DNA of 64,000 nt from Labilibaculum sp. (GTDB lineage: Bacteria > Bacteroidota > Bacteroidia > Bacteroidales > Marinifilaceae), in NCBI GenBank assembly GCA_016342745.1, contig JAEINT010000021.1, positions 1 through 64,000 on the forward strand. The letters run 5' to 3'. This document shows positions 36,653 through 45,215 of this stretch, one piece after another (position 1 is the first letter of the stretch; the number at the start of each line of letters is the position of its first letter). Below the pieces are notes generated by a model, which was given only the letters and a program-made list of their open reading frames with translations, made no database searches and had not been told where the DNA came from. The position numbers and the translations under genes were made by a program.

Positions 36653-37453
36653 TTACCCTCCAATACCGTAAAAGCTACCATCCTTATTTTTGGTTCCAGC
36701 TTTTGGTTTGTGGTTAATCGATTTGTCAATTGCTTTCTTATTGCCCAATTCGTTAATGTCAAATTCACTAGCATTAAAAAGGCATGGTTTAACTTTTCCG
36801 TTAGCCGTTAAACGAATCCGATTACATTCAACACAGTTGCCGCCTTTTCCACCTTCTACAATCGAAAACTCACCACTGGCTAAATCCATTTGTTTAATGA
36901 AACGCAGCTCTAGATTATTTTGTTTACAATATTTGTGCAAATGCTCTAGGTCATCTAGGTCAGCATTTGGCATACGAACACAATTAATTTTTACCGGATG
37001 TAAACCAGCTTCTTGCGCGGCCTTTATTCCTTTAAAAACATCTTCAATATTACCCAATCGGGTTAATTCCTTATACCTTTTAGGATTCATTGTGTCCAGA
37101 CTGATATTTACTCTACACAAACCAGCCTCGGCTAATTGTTTGGCAAATTTATCGAGTAAGATACCATTGGTAGTCATTGCGATTTCTTCTATCCCTGAAA
37201 TTTCAGCTATTATTTTTACTAAATCAACAATCCCTTTACGGACCAAGGGTTCTCCACCTGTTAGTCTCACTTTGGTAATTCCTGTAGCGACAGCTTCTTT
37301 TACGAAATCGCCTATTTGTTCAAAGCTCAAAACTTCATCATGAGCCATCAAATCAACGCCATCTTCGGGCATACAATAAGTGCATCGAAGATTACATCGA
37401 TCTGTAACAGATATTCGTAAGTAATTAATATTTCTGTTATAATTGTCTAACAT
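36653..37453 (-). CDS. moaA: GTP 3',8-cyclase, short variant
   Basis: 266 aa from the ATG at 37453, which puts the radical-SAM cluster motif CNLRCTYC near residue 21 as in other MoaA proteins. VRLTGGEPLVRKG and NISLDTMNPKRY are also canonical. The usual length is about 320-340 aa. Here the segment between RFIKQMDLASG and the second Fe-S cluster motif (GNCVECNRIRLTANGKVKPC) is about 50 residues shorter, and the GPxxxYR-type stretch is absent. The C-terminal IGG that helps bind GTP is kept. It overlaps the end of moeA by 17 bp, so the two are translationally coupled. Confidence 0.88.
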   Translation of the reverse strand: MLDNYNRNINYLRISVTDRCNLRCTYCMPEDGVDLMAHDEVLSFEQIGDFVKEAVATGITKVRLTGGEPLVRKGIVDLVKIIAEISGIEEIAMTTNGILLDKFAKQLAEAGLCRVNISLDTMNPKRYKELTRLGNIEDVFKGIKAAQEAGLHPVKINCVRMPNADLDDLEHLHKYCKQNNLELRFIKQMDLASGEFSIVEGGKGGNCVECNRIRLTANGKVKPCLFNASEFDINELGNKKAIDKSINHKPKAGTKNKDGSFYGIGG

Positions 37454-38612
37454 GTACAAATTCTCCTTCCATAAATTCATCAACTTCACGCGGAACCGCC
37501 ATAATTCCGTTTGCCATGGTAAAGGCATTTATATGCGCTGAACCGTGATAATTAATCGGAACAACTTTATTGTTGGCATTAAATCGAACAGGTATAAATT
37601 CCAATCGATCAGTTCTTTTTCTTTTGTACTCAGATGCTATTGGCATGCGCACCATTGGGGCATTATAATCGTGACCCATTAAGCGGTAAAGCATTGGTTT
37701 TCCCAATAACTCAAATTGGACAAATGAGGATACTGGATTTCCTGGTAATCCCAATACATATTTTCCTTTGCTAGTAGCAAAAACAGTATGCTTTCCTGGT
37801 TTAACAGCTAGAGTGTGAAACCAGATATTGAATCCTAACTCTTTAAGAATTTGTGGGATATAGTCGAAATCTCCCACGGAAACACCTCCAGAAATAATTA
37901 AAACATCATTTTCTTCCAGACACTTAACCATAGCTTCTTTGGTTGCTTCTTTTGAGTCAGCAACAATACCATGGTTATAACCCTTAATTCCCATTTTTTG
38001 CAATTGTGCATTTAATTGCCACGAGTTTACATTTCTTATTTGGGATTTATTTGGTTTGTCTTGTGGCTCTACCAATTCACTCCCAGTTGCGATAGTTGCA
38101 ACTTTTGGTTGGCGGTAAACAGCAGGACTTGAGCACCCAACAGATGCTAAAACCGAAATGTGTTGTGCTTTTAGTCGTGTTCCTTTTGTTAAAACCACAT
38201 CGTTTTTTAAAATATCTTCCCCTTTAAGGCAAATATTCGATTTTGTTTTTTCTTTCGTAAAACGAATGTGTCCTTCATCAACTTCTTCCGTGTGCTCAAT
38301 CATGATAACAGTATCTGCACCTTCTGGAACCATTGCTCCAGTCATTATTTTGGAGCATTGTTTATCTCCAATATTTAAAGTTGGAGCCGAACCAGCAGCA
38401 ATAACTTCTAGGACTTCAAGATTTTCACTTAAATCAGACTGTTTACAGGCATAACCATCCATAGCTGATTTATTAAACGGAGGTAGCGACATATCAGAAA
38501 GTACATCTTCGGCTAATACTCGATTCAAACAATCCGAAAGATCAATAATCTCTCTGTCTAATTTAGTTGTGGCATGTTTAACTGTTTTCAATGCCTCGTG
38601 AAACGTAATCAT
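37437..38612 (-). CDS. moeA: Molybdopterin molybdenumtransferase
   Basis: 391 aa, normal length. It contains LPPFNKSAMDGYA near residue 50, MTGAMVPEGADTVIMIEHTEE, the MPT-binding region IATGSELVEP, ISGGVSVGDFDYI and VFGLPGNPVS-type VLGLPGNPVSSFV. MoeA inserts molybdate into adenylylated molybdopterin. It lies 4 bp after the MobB-like gene and overlaps moaA. Confidence 0.95.
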   Translation of the reverse strand: MITFHEALKTVKHATTKLDREIIDLSDCLNRVLAEDVLSDMSLPPFNKSAMDGYACKQSDLSENLEVLEVIAAGSAPTLNIGDKQCSKIMTGAMVPEGADTVIMIEHTEEVDEGHIRFTKEKTKSNICLKGEDILKNDVVLTKGTRLKAQHISVLASVGCSSPAVYRQPKVATIATGSELVEPQDKPNKSQIRNVNSWQLNAQLQKMGIKGYNHGIVADSKEATKEAMVKCLEENDVLIISGGVSVGDFDYIPQILKELGFNIWFHTLAVKPGKHTVFATSKGKYVLGLPGNPVSSFVQFELLGKPMLYRLMGHDYNAPMVRMPIASEYKRKRTDRLEFIPVRFNANNKVVPINYHGSAHINAFTMANGIMAVPREVDEFMEGEFVHVRQL

Positions 38613-38616
38613 ATTG

Positions 38617-39162
38617 TTAGTTTTTTATTAACCAGCCATTTTCGGTAAAAGCAATTTTATTACTGTCAAAATCGAATTTTTCACCATTAAATTCAATCTT
38701 TTTGTCAGCCAATTGTTTGTACTTAATAGCTCTGGATTTTATTTGGTTATTGTTTTTTTTATCAATCATTAAAAATAGACCTGGTACAATCAGGTCCCGC
38801 AATCCTCCCGATTCACAAATAATTGGATTTTCTGGGGGGATAACCTTTTCAAAATAAGAAAGAATATCTGGAAGAGTATCATCTTTTCCTTGAACGTAAT
38901 AGACCTCTTTGCTTCCAGCTCTGAATAATCGATTACTATCTTTATTTCCTTTTTTGCTGTATTCTTTTGTAATCACATAATCAGCGGTTTCTTTAATAAG
39001 CTCTAATTTATCACTTATTTTATGAAAATGAGGTGATATTTTAATACAAATGAGATTACTTTTGCATTTCAAATTGTTAATTAATTGGCATGCAAACAGG
39101 GTTTTACCAACATTTCTGCCAGTTCCTGCAATTAGTAATATGTTTTTTCTGATATTATTCAT
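38617..39162 (-). CDS. MobB-like P-loop GTPase of the Moco operon
   Basis: 181 aa from the ATG at 39162; an ATG at 39189 falls inside the terminator hairpin of the leader, so it is rejected. The Walker A motif is GTGRNVGKT near residue 13, after the hydrophobic strand ILLIA. The protein resembles MobB, the GTP-binding partner in molybdopterin guanine dinucleotide synthesis, in its N-terminal half, with CESGGLRD as a likely later nucleotide-binding motif. The rest is weakly conserved. First gene of the Moco operon. Confidence 0.7.
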   Translation of the reverse strand: MNNIRKNILLIAGTGRNVGKTLFACQLINNLKCKSNLICIKISPHFHKISDKLELIKETADYVITKEYSKKGNKDSNRLFRAGSKEVYYVQGKDDTLPDILSYFEKVIPPENPIICESGGLRDLIVPGLFLMIDKKNNNQIKSRAIKYKQLADKKIEFNGEKFDFDSNKIAFTENGWLIKN

Positions 39163-39174
39163 TCTAAAAAATAA

Positions 39175-39207
39175 AAACCTCCAACTCATGTCTTGAATTG
39201 GAGGTTT
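39175..39207 (-). terminator. Leader terminator immediately before the Moco operon
   Basis: AAACCTCCAA pairs with TTGGAGGTTT around a 13-nt loop and continues on the minus strand into a T-rich tract that ends just before the ATG at 39162. If it formed constitutively the operon would be silent, so it is probably conditional. Confidence 0.7.
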
Positions 39208-39420
39208 ATGTTTTAAGAAAGAATAGCGTGCAATTTACCATGGCAGGATAAACGAGACAATCTATTCTTCAGACCTAAATCACAATACTCCTTTCCAATT
39301 TTGGGTCTATGCCCAGCGGGAGACAAACTCGTTTCCAAGTTTACCTATCGGTTTACAATCCTTTCCAATTATTTTATTGGTGAAGTAACTGACAACTCGG
39401 AGATTATTTAATAGTGGTAA
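39175..39420 (-). promoter_or_regulatory. Structured mRNA leader with terminator upstream of the Moco operon (riboswitch candidate)
   Basis: On the minus strand the roughly 250 nt before the MobB-like gene can form several helices. One is a 7-bp stem capped by a GAAA tetraloop (39342-39325). Another pairs AGACC (39308-39304) with GGTCT (39275-39271), and a third pairs CCAAT with ATTGG (39380-39365). It ends in a perfect 10-bp hairpin (39207-39198 with 39184-39175) followed by TTTTTATTTTTT and then directly the start codon. A terminator before the first codon points to attenuation. The setting and the GNRA hairpin recall the Moco riboswitch class, but I cannot prove the match. Confidence 0.5.
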
Positions 39421-39660
39421 AGATATTAATATTAATGAATCTACAAATGTGTATGTGTGCGGATTTGTGATATCCTATAATCTTCAAAATCGTTATTGTT
39501 TTGCGCTATTTTCGGAAAGGCCTGTGTACTTTGACTTTTTAGATGAAAACGTTTGTGTTATTGTTTATTGGTAATTAAATAAGATAGTCTTATTTATATT
39601 TGGTTTGATTAAAAAATAAAATACATTCTTATCTTTATATAGGATATTAAATGAAAGTAA

Positions 39661-40596
39661 ATGGGGAATCATAGTCACGGCCATGCTCATCACGACCATG
39701 GAGATTTAAAAGGGAAGAACCTAGGGATTGCAATATTACTGAATGTTGGAATTACTGTTGCTCAAGTAATAGGTGGTTTCATCTCAGGAAGTTTGGCCTT
39801 GTTATCAGATGCAATGCATAATTTTAGCGATGTTCTTGCTTTAATTATTAGTTGGTATGCAAGTAAATTGTCGGGGCGAAAGCAAACCGCAGAACAGACC
39901 TTTGGTTATAAAAGAGCTGAGATTCTAGCTGCTCTTATAAACGCTATTTCTTTAATTGTTATTGCCTTTTTTCTTTTCAAAGAAGCTATTGAACGTATTA
40001 AAGAACCCCAAGAGGTTGGTGCTGGAATTGTTATGGCATTAGGAGGACTTTCAATTCTTTTGAATTGGCTAAGTATGCTGTTGGTTAAAAAGGGTGCAAA
40101 AGATAATATGAATATGCGTGCTGCTTACCTTCATTTGCTTTCTGATATGATTTCGTCAGTAGCAGTTGTTTTAGGAGGCTTAGCAATGTATTTATGGGAA
40201 ATACCTTGGGTTGATAGCATTATTTCTATTGTGATTGCTCTTTATTTGGTCTATTCAAGTTGGGGCTTAGTGAAAGAAAGCGTACGCATTTTAATGCAGT
40301 TTGCTCCATTGCATATTAATTTAGATGATATTCACGAGAAAATTCAAGAGTTGGATGGAATAGAAAATATGCATCATGTACATGTATGGCAATTAGATGA
40401 TAAACAAGTTAATTTTGAGGCCCATATCAGTTTTAAACAGGATTTAAAGCTAAGTGAGGTCAACTTGATTTTGCATCAATTAGAGCATATTTTACATGAT
40501 GATTTTGAGATAAATCATGTAACCCTTCAGCCTGAATTAAATGGTTCGTGCGATGACGAGAGTATCGTGATTCAGGAGAAAGGGCACACGCATTAA
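39661..40596 (+). CDS. Cation diffusion facilitator metal exporter
   Basis: 311 aa. A His-rich N-terminus (GNHSHGHAHHDHGD) precedes six membrane segments. Metal-binding motifs are LLSDAMHNFSDV in helix 2 and HLLSDMISSVAVV in helix 5, both HxxxD-like or DxxxD-like sites for zinc. The C-terminal cytoplasmic domain has MHHVHVWQLDDKQVNFEAHI. The family exports Zn(II), Co(II) or Cd(II) by proton exchange. The closest named type is CzcD/ZitB. A TATATTTG element at 39595-39602 may be its promoter. It diverges from the Moco operon. Confidence 0.9.
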   Translation: MGNHSHGHAHHDHGDLKGKNLGIAILLNVGITVAQVIGGFISGSLALLSDAMHNFSDVLALIISWYASKLSGRKQTAEQTFGYKRAEILAALINAISLIVIAFFLFKEAIERIKEPQEVGAGIVMALGGLSILLNWLSMLLVKKGAKDNMNMRAAYLHLLSDMISSVAVVLGGLAMYLWEIPWVDSIISIVIALYLVYSSWGLVKESVRILMQFAPLHINLDDIHEKIQELDGIENMHHVHVWQLDDKQVNFEAHISFKQDLKLSEVNLILHQLEHILHDDFEINHVTLQPELNGSCDDESIVIQEKGHTH

Positions 40597-40605
40597 TTTA
40601 ATCTT

Positions 40606-41256
40606 TTAATCAAGAGATTGGATTAGATCCATTGGATGATGTATGATGGTTTGAGCACCGTTTTCTAAAAGTTCTTCCATATCTCGAAATCCCCATAGAA
40701 CACCAACGGCATGCATGCCTGAATTGTTTGCCGTTTCCATATCAACTCCCGAATCACCAACATACATTAATTCTTCAGGTGCAATGCCCATTTTTTCACT
40801 AATTAATAATGCACCTTTTGGATCAGGTTTACGTGGGATATCACCTCCGGCACCAATTACCATTTCAAGTTGCCAGTTGGCAAGTAATACATTTACAACT
40901 TTTTGTGTTAGTTCGTTGGCTTTGTTGGAGAAAATAGCAATTTTAAGATTGCGATCTCTCAAGGAGTTAAGTAAATCGGAAATGCCTGGGTATAGAGCCG
41001 TTTTTGCGATACAATTATCATCGTAAACTTTCATCATTCTTTGAAAACTTTCTTCTATAAATGATGCATCGCGATGTGATTTAGGAAGTGCATTTTCTAC
41101 CAAGCTTTTTATGCCTCGACCAACAAATGTTTTGTAGGTAATATAATCATGTGTGTCCAAGTTTTTTTCTTGCAATACCTTATTCATTGAATCAGCAATA
41201 TCTTCTATTGAATTAGCTAATGTGCCATCCAGATCAAAAACAACTCCTTTATACAT
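40606..41256 (-). CDS. HAD-superfamily phosphatase, phosphoglycolate phosphatase-like
   Basis: 216 aa. HAD motif I is FDLDGTLANS at the N-terminus (nucleophile Asp, residue 8). Motif II is AIFSNKANELT, the lysine is in RKPDPKGALL and motif IV is YVGDSGVDMETANNSG. The helical cap between motifs I and II is of the C1 type found in Gph. The probable reaction is hydrolysis of 2-phosphoglycolate or a similar small phosphate ester. It is convergent with the metal exporter, with 9 bp between the stop codons. Confidence 0.85.
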   Translation of the reverse strand: MYKGVVFDLDGTLANSIEDIADSMNKVLQEKNLDTHDYITYKTFVGRGIKSLVENALPKSHRDASFIEESFQRMMKVYDDNCIAKTALYPGISDLLNSLRDRNLKIAIFSNKANELTQKVVNVLLANWQLEMVIGAGGDIPRKPDPKGALLISEKMGIAPEELMYVGDSGVDMETANNSGMHAVGVLWGFRDMEELLENGAQTIIHHPMDLIQSLD

Positions 41257-41346
41257 ATCTATTTCTTTAGGTTTATTCTATGCAAATATTCAAAACTCAA
41301 ATTAAGTTTACAAAGAGAAATGACGTTTTTTTTTTGCATAAAAAAA

Positions 41347-41373
41347 CAGCCAATTAATTCATTTAATTGACTG
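41347..41373 (-). terminator. Terminator of the 41389-42120 gene
   Basis: An 11-bp stem with one mismatch (41347-41357 with 41363-41373), just past the stop codon on the minus strand and followed there by TTTTTTT. Confidence 0.65.
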
Positions 41374-41388
41374 CTTTAAGAATATAGC

Positions 41389-42120
41389 TTATTTTATTAT
41401 TGTACGTAGTTCTGCATCATAGTCTTCTATAACATCCATCCATTCATCGTACATGTTTTGCCACGATCCTTCTCCATAAATTTCTTCAAATGCCTTTTTA
41501 TAACCTTGGTCTTTTGACCAATCAGCATAATTGTCAAAGTTCCATACCATTCCAACATCAGCACTTTTAGTAGTGTGAAGAGGATTATTGAAAACTAAGA
41601 ATGCAAAACCCAGTTTTTCAGAAGTCTTCATAAGCTTTTTAGCAATGGATTTAAAACGATAATATTGCCCCTTTTTAAGGTGAATTGCCCAAGCTTCATA
41701 ATATTTTGATTTTACAAGGATATCTTTTCCAAAAGACAATTTTTCATTGTAATTCCAAAGTGAGACGGAACCATATTTTTCAACAAGAGGATCAACATTT
41801 TTTTTCCAATCATCTTGATGTCCTCCTTCTTCCATTGGTCTCGAGTCTAGCGCGGAATAGGTTGTTGGTCCCATAATCCATACATACCATCCAGCTCTGT
41901 CGCCATAATCAACTCTTCGTAAGCCTGCTACGTGGTCACCTTTTTGATGGAATTTATCATTGTGAGCTTTAATTGCTTTTTCAAATTCTTGGTTCATTCC
42001 TTTTTTTGGTAACATGTAAACACTCTCAACTACTGTTTGCTCTTTTTCCTCATTGGTTTGAGCAACAATTGTAAAACTGAAAAATAATGCAATTGCTAAA
42101 CCAATTATTCGTTTTTTCAT
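41389..42120 (-). CDS. Secreted protein of unknown function, possible tandem dimeric alpha/beta-barrel domains
   Basis: 243 aa. A signal peptide ends near TIVAQ (about residue 21). The mature protein seems to have two similar halves, about 30-130 (VVESVYMLPKKGMNQEFEKAI... WYVWIMGP) and 135-240 (KYYEAWAIHLKKGQYYRFKSI... VGMVWNFDNYADW). Each has a strand, a helix with a K/E-rich face and a W-containing strand. This suggests two copies of a ferredoxin-like (NIPSNAP/ABM type) domain. I do not recognise the family by name. It is a single-gene transcript. Confidence 0.6.
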   Translation of the reverse strand: MKKRIIGLAIALFFSFTIVAQTNEEKEQTVVESVYMLPKKGMNQEFEKAIKAHNDKFHQKGDHVAGLRRVDYGDRAGWYVWIMGPTTYSALDSRPMEEGGHQDDWKKNVDPLVEKYGSVSLWNYNEKLSFGKDILVKSKYYEAWAIHLKKGQYYRFKSIAKKLMKTSEKLGFAFLVFNNPLHTTKSADVGMVWNFDNYADWSKDQGYKKAFEEIYGEGSWQNMYDEWMDVIEDYDAELRTIIK

Positions 42121-42388
42121 GTTAATAAGGTTTTGGTGAATAATGACTTAAGATACAATATTTATTTGGACTAAATCTAACTAACTTTTATTAAACTGCT
42201 TATGTAGAGGGTTTAGTGAGTTTGCGTAATGTTGTAAAATGAAAAAGAATTGATGTGAAAAGAAGGGTGTTGTATTGAAAAAAGTAGACGTTATTTTTGA
42301 TCTTGCTATTCTGATGGAGGGCAAAAGAAAAAAAACTGAAAAAAAAGAAAAGAATCCCTCCTTGCTAGTGCTATTAAGAAAAAAACCA

Positions 42389-42396
42389 TATATTTG
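42389..42396 (+). promoter_or_regulatory. Candidate -7 promoter element for the threonine operon
   Basis: TATATTTG matches TAnnTTTG exactly, 58 bp before the leader-peptide ATG. A TTG at 42362-42364 is at a rather wide spacing (24 bp) for the -33 element. Confidence 0.5.
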
Positions 42397-42454
42397 ATCT
42401 ACTTAAAGATGGAGAATAGATTTTTTGAAACAAATAAATAACATAGCAACCGAA

Positions 42455-42550
42455 ATGAACATGTTGAATACCAACATGCGAATGTCTATGTCTGAAAATT
42501 TTATTTGTACTATTTCTACCATTATCGCAACTACCACAACAACCCTTTAG
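42455..42550 (+). CDS. thrL: Threonine-operon leader peptide
   Basis: 31 codons. The C-terminal half reads FICTISTIIATTTTTL, with seven Thr and four Ile codons in 16 residues. Several in-frame ATGs (42455, 42461, 42476, 42482, 42488) could start it; all keep the Thr/Ile run. The stop codon lies in a hairpin (AACCC with GGGTT, 42541-42556). The layout equals that of attenuator leader peptides, as in enterobacterial thrL: ribosome stalling at Thr/Ile codons when charged tRNA is scarce would change folding downstream and allow thrABC transcription. The name is by analogy; there is no sequence homology to claim. Confidence 0.75.
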   Translation: MNMLNTNMRMSMSENFICTISTIIATTTTTL

Positions 42551-42756
42551 GGGGTTAAATTATTACATATCGCCATAGGTGAGTAGTTGATTACTCAAAA
42601 ATCAGTAAGGTATTTTGTACCATGTGCAAAAATATTAGATAGATACTTAATTGTATTTTATCATTTTGCATCAAGATATCTTTTAACCAAAATTATATCA
42701 ATCGATAGCTGACTCGACATTTGTAGGGAGAGAAGGCTATTTAAAGGAAATTAAAA

Positions 42757-45192
42757 ATGAAGGTTTTAAAATTTGGAGGAAGCTCAGTTTCTAATGCAGG
42801 GAATTGTAAGCGTGTTCAGGAAATTATTAAGAGGGATTATGCCAACTGTAAGCAAGTTGTAGTTGTTTCAGCATTTGGTGGGGTTACCGATGAGTTGGAA
42901 AGGTGCATTAATCTTGCAAGTCAGCGGAACAAAGAGTATGAAATTGCTCTCTTAAAATTAAGGGAAAGACACGATCAGGTAACGAATGAATTAAATGTTC
43001 CTGATGAAATAAAAACAAAGGTCTCGAAAAAGTTTGATGAGCTAGAGGAGCTACTTCAGGGTGTGTATCTGCTTGAGGAGATATCCGAGAAGATAAAAAA
43101 TGCCGTGATGGGAACAGGAGAAGTCTTGTCATCGCTAATTTTTTCAGCTTATCTTATTGAGTCTGGCATGAAGGCAAAGTGTTTCGATTCTAGAAAATAC
43201 ATTAAAACTCAGAATGGGAAGGGTGTATTCTTAAATAGTAAAGAAACCAACGAGAATCTAAAATCAATAAAAGAGGAAGATTTTCAAGTTGCAGTTTTCC
43301 CTGGCTTTATTGCTTCAGGCAAAAAAGGAGAGTTAACCTTATTGGGTCGTGGAGGATCTGATTATACTGCTTCTATTTTAGCCGCAGGCTTGAATTGCTC
43401 TGAATTAGAAATTTGGACTGATGTTAGTGGAATGTACACTGCAGATCCAAGGTTAGTATCTCAAGCGATTCCTATCGAACAAATGTCTTTTCAGGAAGCG
43501 ATGGAGCTTTCGCATTTTGGCGCGAAGGTAATTTATCCTCCAACATTAATTCCGGTATTGCAAAATAAGATAAACGTTCGAATTAAGAACACATTTGCAC
43601 CTGATGACAATGGAACCTTAATAACTACGAACCCTAAAAGTGAGCGATCCATTGTAAGAGGATTGTCTTCTGTAAATCACGTTAACCTATTTACCTTGTC
43701 TGGTAGTGGAATGGTTGGAATTAGTGGATTTGCTTCTCGTTTTTTTACATGTTTGGCTCAAAATAAAATTAATGTAATTCTAATTACTCAGGCTTCATCG
43801 GAGCACAGTATGAGTGTTGGTATTCATGAAGATGATAAAGATTTAGCGATAGAAGCTGTTCGTTCTGAATTCGAAATGGAAATTGGAATGAATTTGGTAA
43901 ATGAACCATTGGTAGAGGAAAACTTATCAATTGTTGCTGTTGTTGGTGAAGATATGGGATTTACGCCTGGTATTTCTGGGAAAGTATTTAGTGTACTTGG
44001 TAAAAATGGTGTGAACATTCGCGCCATGGCTCAAGGAGGAAATGAGCTAAACATTACCTTTATGGTTCCAACCTACGATGTGAAAAAGGTCTTGAATGTT
44101 ATTCATGAGGATTTTTTCATTTCAACACATAAGAAAATCAATTTATACATTGCTGGAGTAGGTAATGTTGGGAAAAAATTATTGGAGTTTATTGATCATC
44201 AGTACAACTATTTAATAGAAGAGAAAGGATTACAATTAGTTGTGCGTGCAGTTACCAACAGTCGTAAAATGTATTTTGCGGATGATGAAAATATGCTTCA
44301 AGATTGGCAGCAAAAGTTAGAGCATGAATCGGAAACTGCCAATTTGCAGGAGTTTGTAAAAAGAATGGATCAAGCCAATCTACGTAACTCTGTATTTATC
44401 GATATTACAGCTAGCGAGCAGGTGAGTAAAGTTTATCAGCAAGTCTTAAATTCAACGGTTTCTATTGTAGCTTGTAATAAAATTGCTGCATCTTCCGATT
44501 TTGAGAACTATTTAAGAATTAAGGCTGCAGCAAGAAAGCACAATGTCGAATTCATGTTCGAAAGTAATGTAGGTGCAGGATTGCCCGTAATTAGTACTAT
44601 TAATAGCTTGATAAATACAGGAGATCAAGTGGTTGGTATACAGGCTGTTGTTTCAGGTAGTCTTAATTTTATAATGAATGAGTTTAACAATGGTAAATCA
44701 TTTGTAGAAGCTGTTAAAATGGCTATGGAGCAAGGATTTACAGAGCCAGATCCAAAGATTGATTTAAGCGGAATGGATGTCTTAAGAAAGCTGCTTATCC
44801 TATCTAGAGAAGCTGGTTATGCTTTGGAAGAAAAAGATGTTGAGCATGAACCAATGATTCCATTATCATGCTTAAATGGTGAGACTGCTGAAGATTTGAT
44901 TCGCGATCTTGAAGAGAATAATGATTATTTTGAAGCATGGCGAACTGTCATGGCTGAGAAGAATATTCGATATCGTTACATCGCTTCTTTTAAAGATGGT
45001 AAAGCAAATGTGAGTTTGCAAGAGGTGAAACCAGATCATCCATTTTATGACGTACATGGAAAGGATAATGTGATTTCCCTAAATACAAAATGGTATGACG
45101 ATCAGCCTTTGATTATTAAAGGTGCCGGTGCGGGTGCAGAAGTTACAGCATCAGGTATTTTTGGAGATATCATTAGAATTACAAGCAATTAA
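42757..45192 (+). CDS. thrA: Bifunctional aspartokinase / homoserine dehydrogenase
   Basis: 811 aa, the usual length. The kinase starts MKVLKFGGSSVSNAG and contains GRGGSDYTASILAAG and EIWTDVSGMYTADPR. ACT domains (about 305-450) contain VGEDMGFTPGISGKVF and are the site of feedback by threonine. The C-terminal homoserine dehydrogenase begins near INLYIAGVGNVGKK (NAD(P)-binding) and includes ESNVGAGLPVISTI, NSLINTGDQV and SGSLNFIMNEF. It catalyses the first and third steps from aspartate to threonine. It heads thrABC and is preceded by a leader peptide. Confidence 0.95.
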   Translation: MKVLKFGGSSVSNAGNCKRVQEIIKRDYANCKQVVVVSAFGGVTDELERCINLASQRNKEYEIALLKLRERHDQVTNELNVPDEIKTKVSKKFDELEELLQGVYLLEEISEKIKNAVMGTGEVLSSLIFSAYLIESGMKAKCFDSRKYIKTQNGKGVFLNSKETNENLKSIKEEDFQVAVFPGFIASGKKGELTLLGRGGSDYTASILAAGLNCSELEIWTDVSGMYTADPRLVSQAIPIEQMSFQEAMELSHFGAKVIYPPTLIPVLQNKINVRIKNTFAPDDNGTLITTNPKSERSIVRGLSSVNHVNLFTLSGSGMVGISGFASRFFTCLAQNKINVILITQASSEHSMSVGIHEDDKDLAIEAVRSEFEMEIGMNLVNEPLVEENLSIVAVVGEDMGFTPGISGKVFSVLGKNGVNIRAMAQGGNELNITFMVPTYDVKKVLNVIHEDFFISTHKKINLYIAGVGNVGKKLLEFIDHQYNYLIEEKGLQLVVRAVTNSRKMYFADDENMLQDWQQKLEHESETANLQEFVKRMDQANLRNSVFIDITASEQVSKVYQQVLNSTVSIVACNKIAASSDFENYLRIKAAARKHNVEFMFESNVGAGLPVISTINSLINTGDQVVGIQAVVSGSLNFIMNEFNNGKSFVEAVKMAMEQGFTEPDPKIDLSGMDVLRKLLILSREAGYALEEKDVEHEPMIPLSCLNGETAEDLIRDLEENNDYFEAWRTVMAEKNIRYRYIASFKDGKANVSLQEVKPDHPFYDVHGKDNVISLNTKWYDDQPLIIKGAGAGAEVTASGIFGDIIRITSN

Positions 45193-45215
45193 TTACCATT
45201 TAGAAAAAGAATAAG

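Larger units (their letters stand above)
42121..42756. other. Leader region of the threonine operon
   Basis: It contains a candidate promoter (42389-42396), the Thr/Ile-rich leader peptide gene (42455-42550), a hairpin at its stop codon (42541-42556), another small hairpin (GAGTA and TACTC, 42581-42596) and a longer low-GC pairing between TGCAAAA near 42623 and TTTTGCA near 42664. I could not find a canonical terminator with a U-tract. About 42130-42360 shows nothing else. Confidence 0.55.

Noticed and set aside
36690-37343. A 217-codon plus-strand frame opposite moaA
   Set aside because: It is antisense to clear MoaA motifs and its sequence is a typical reverse-frame artefact rich in Ser, Leu and Pro.
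42581-42596. GAGTA-GTTGAT-TACTC hairpin as the attenuator terminator of thrABC
   Set aside because: The stem is only 5 bp and is followed by A residues, not a U-tract.
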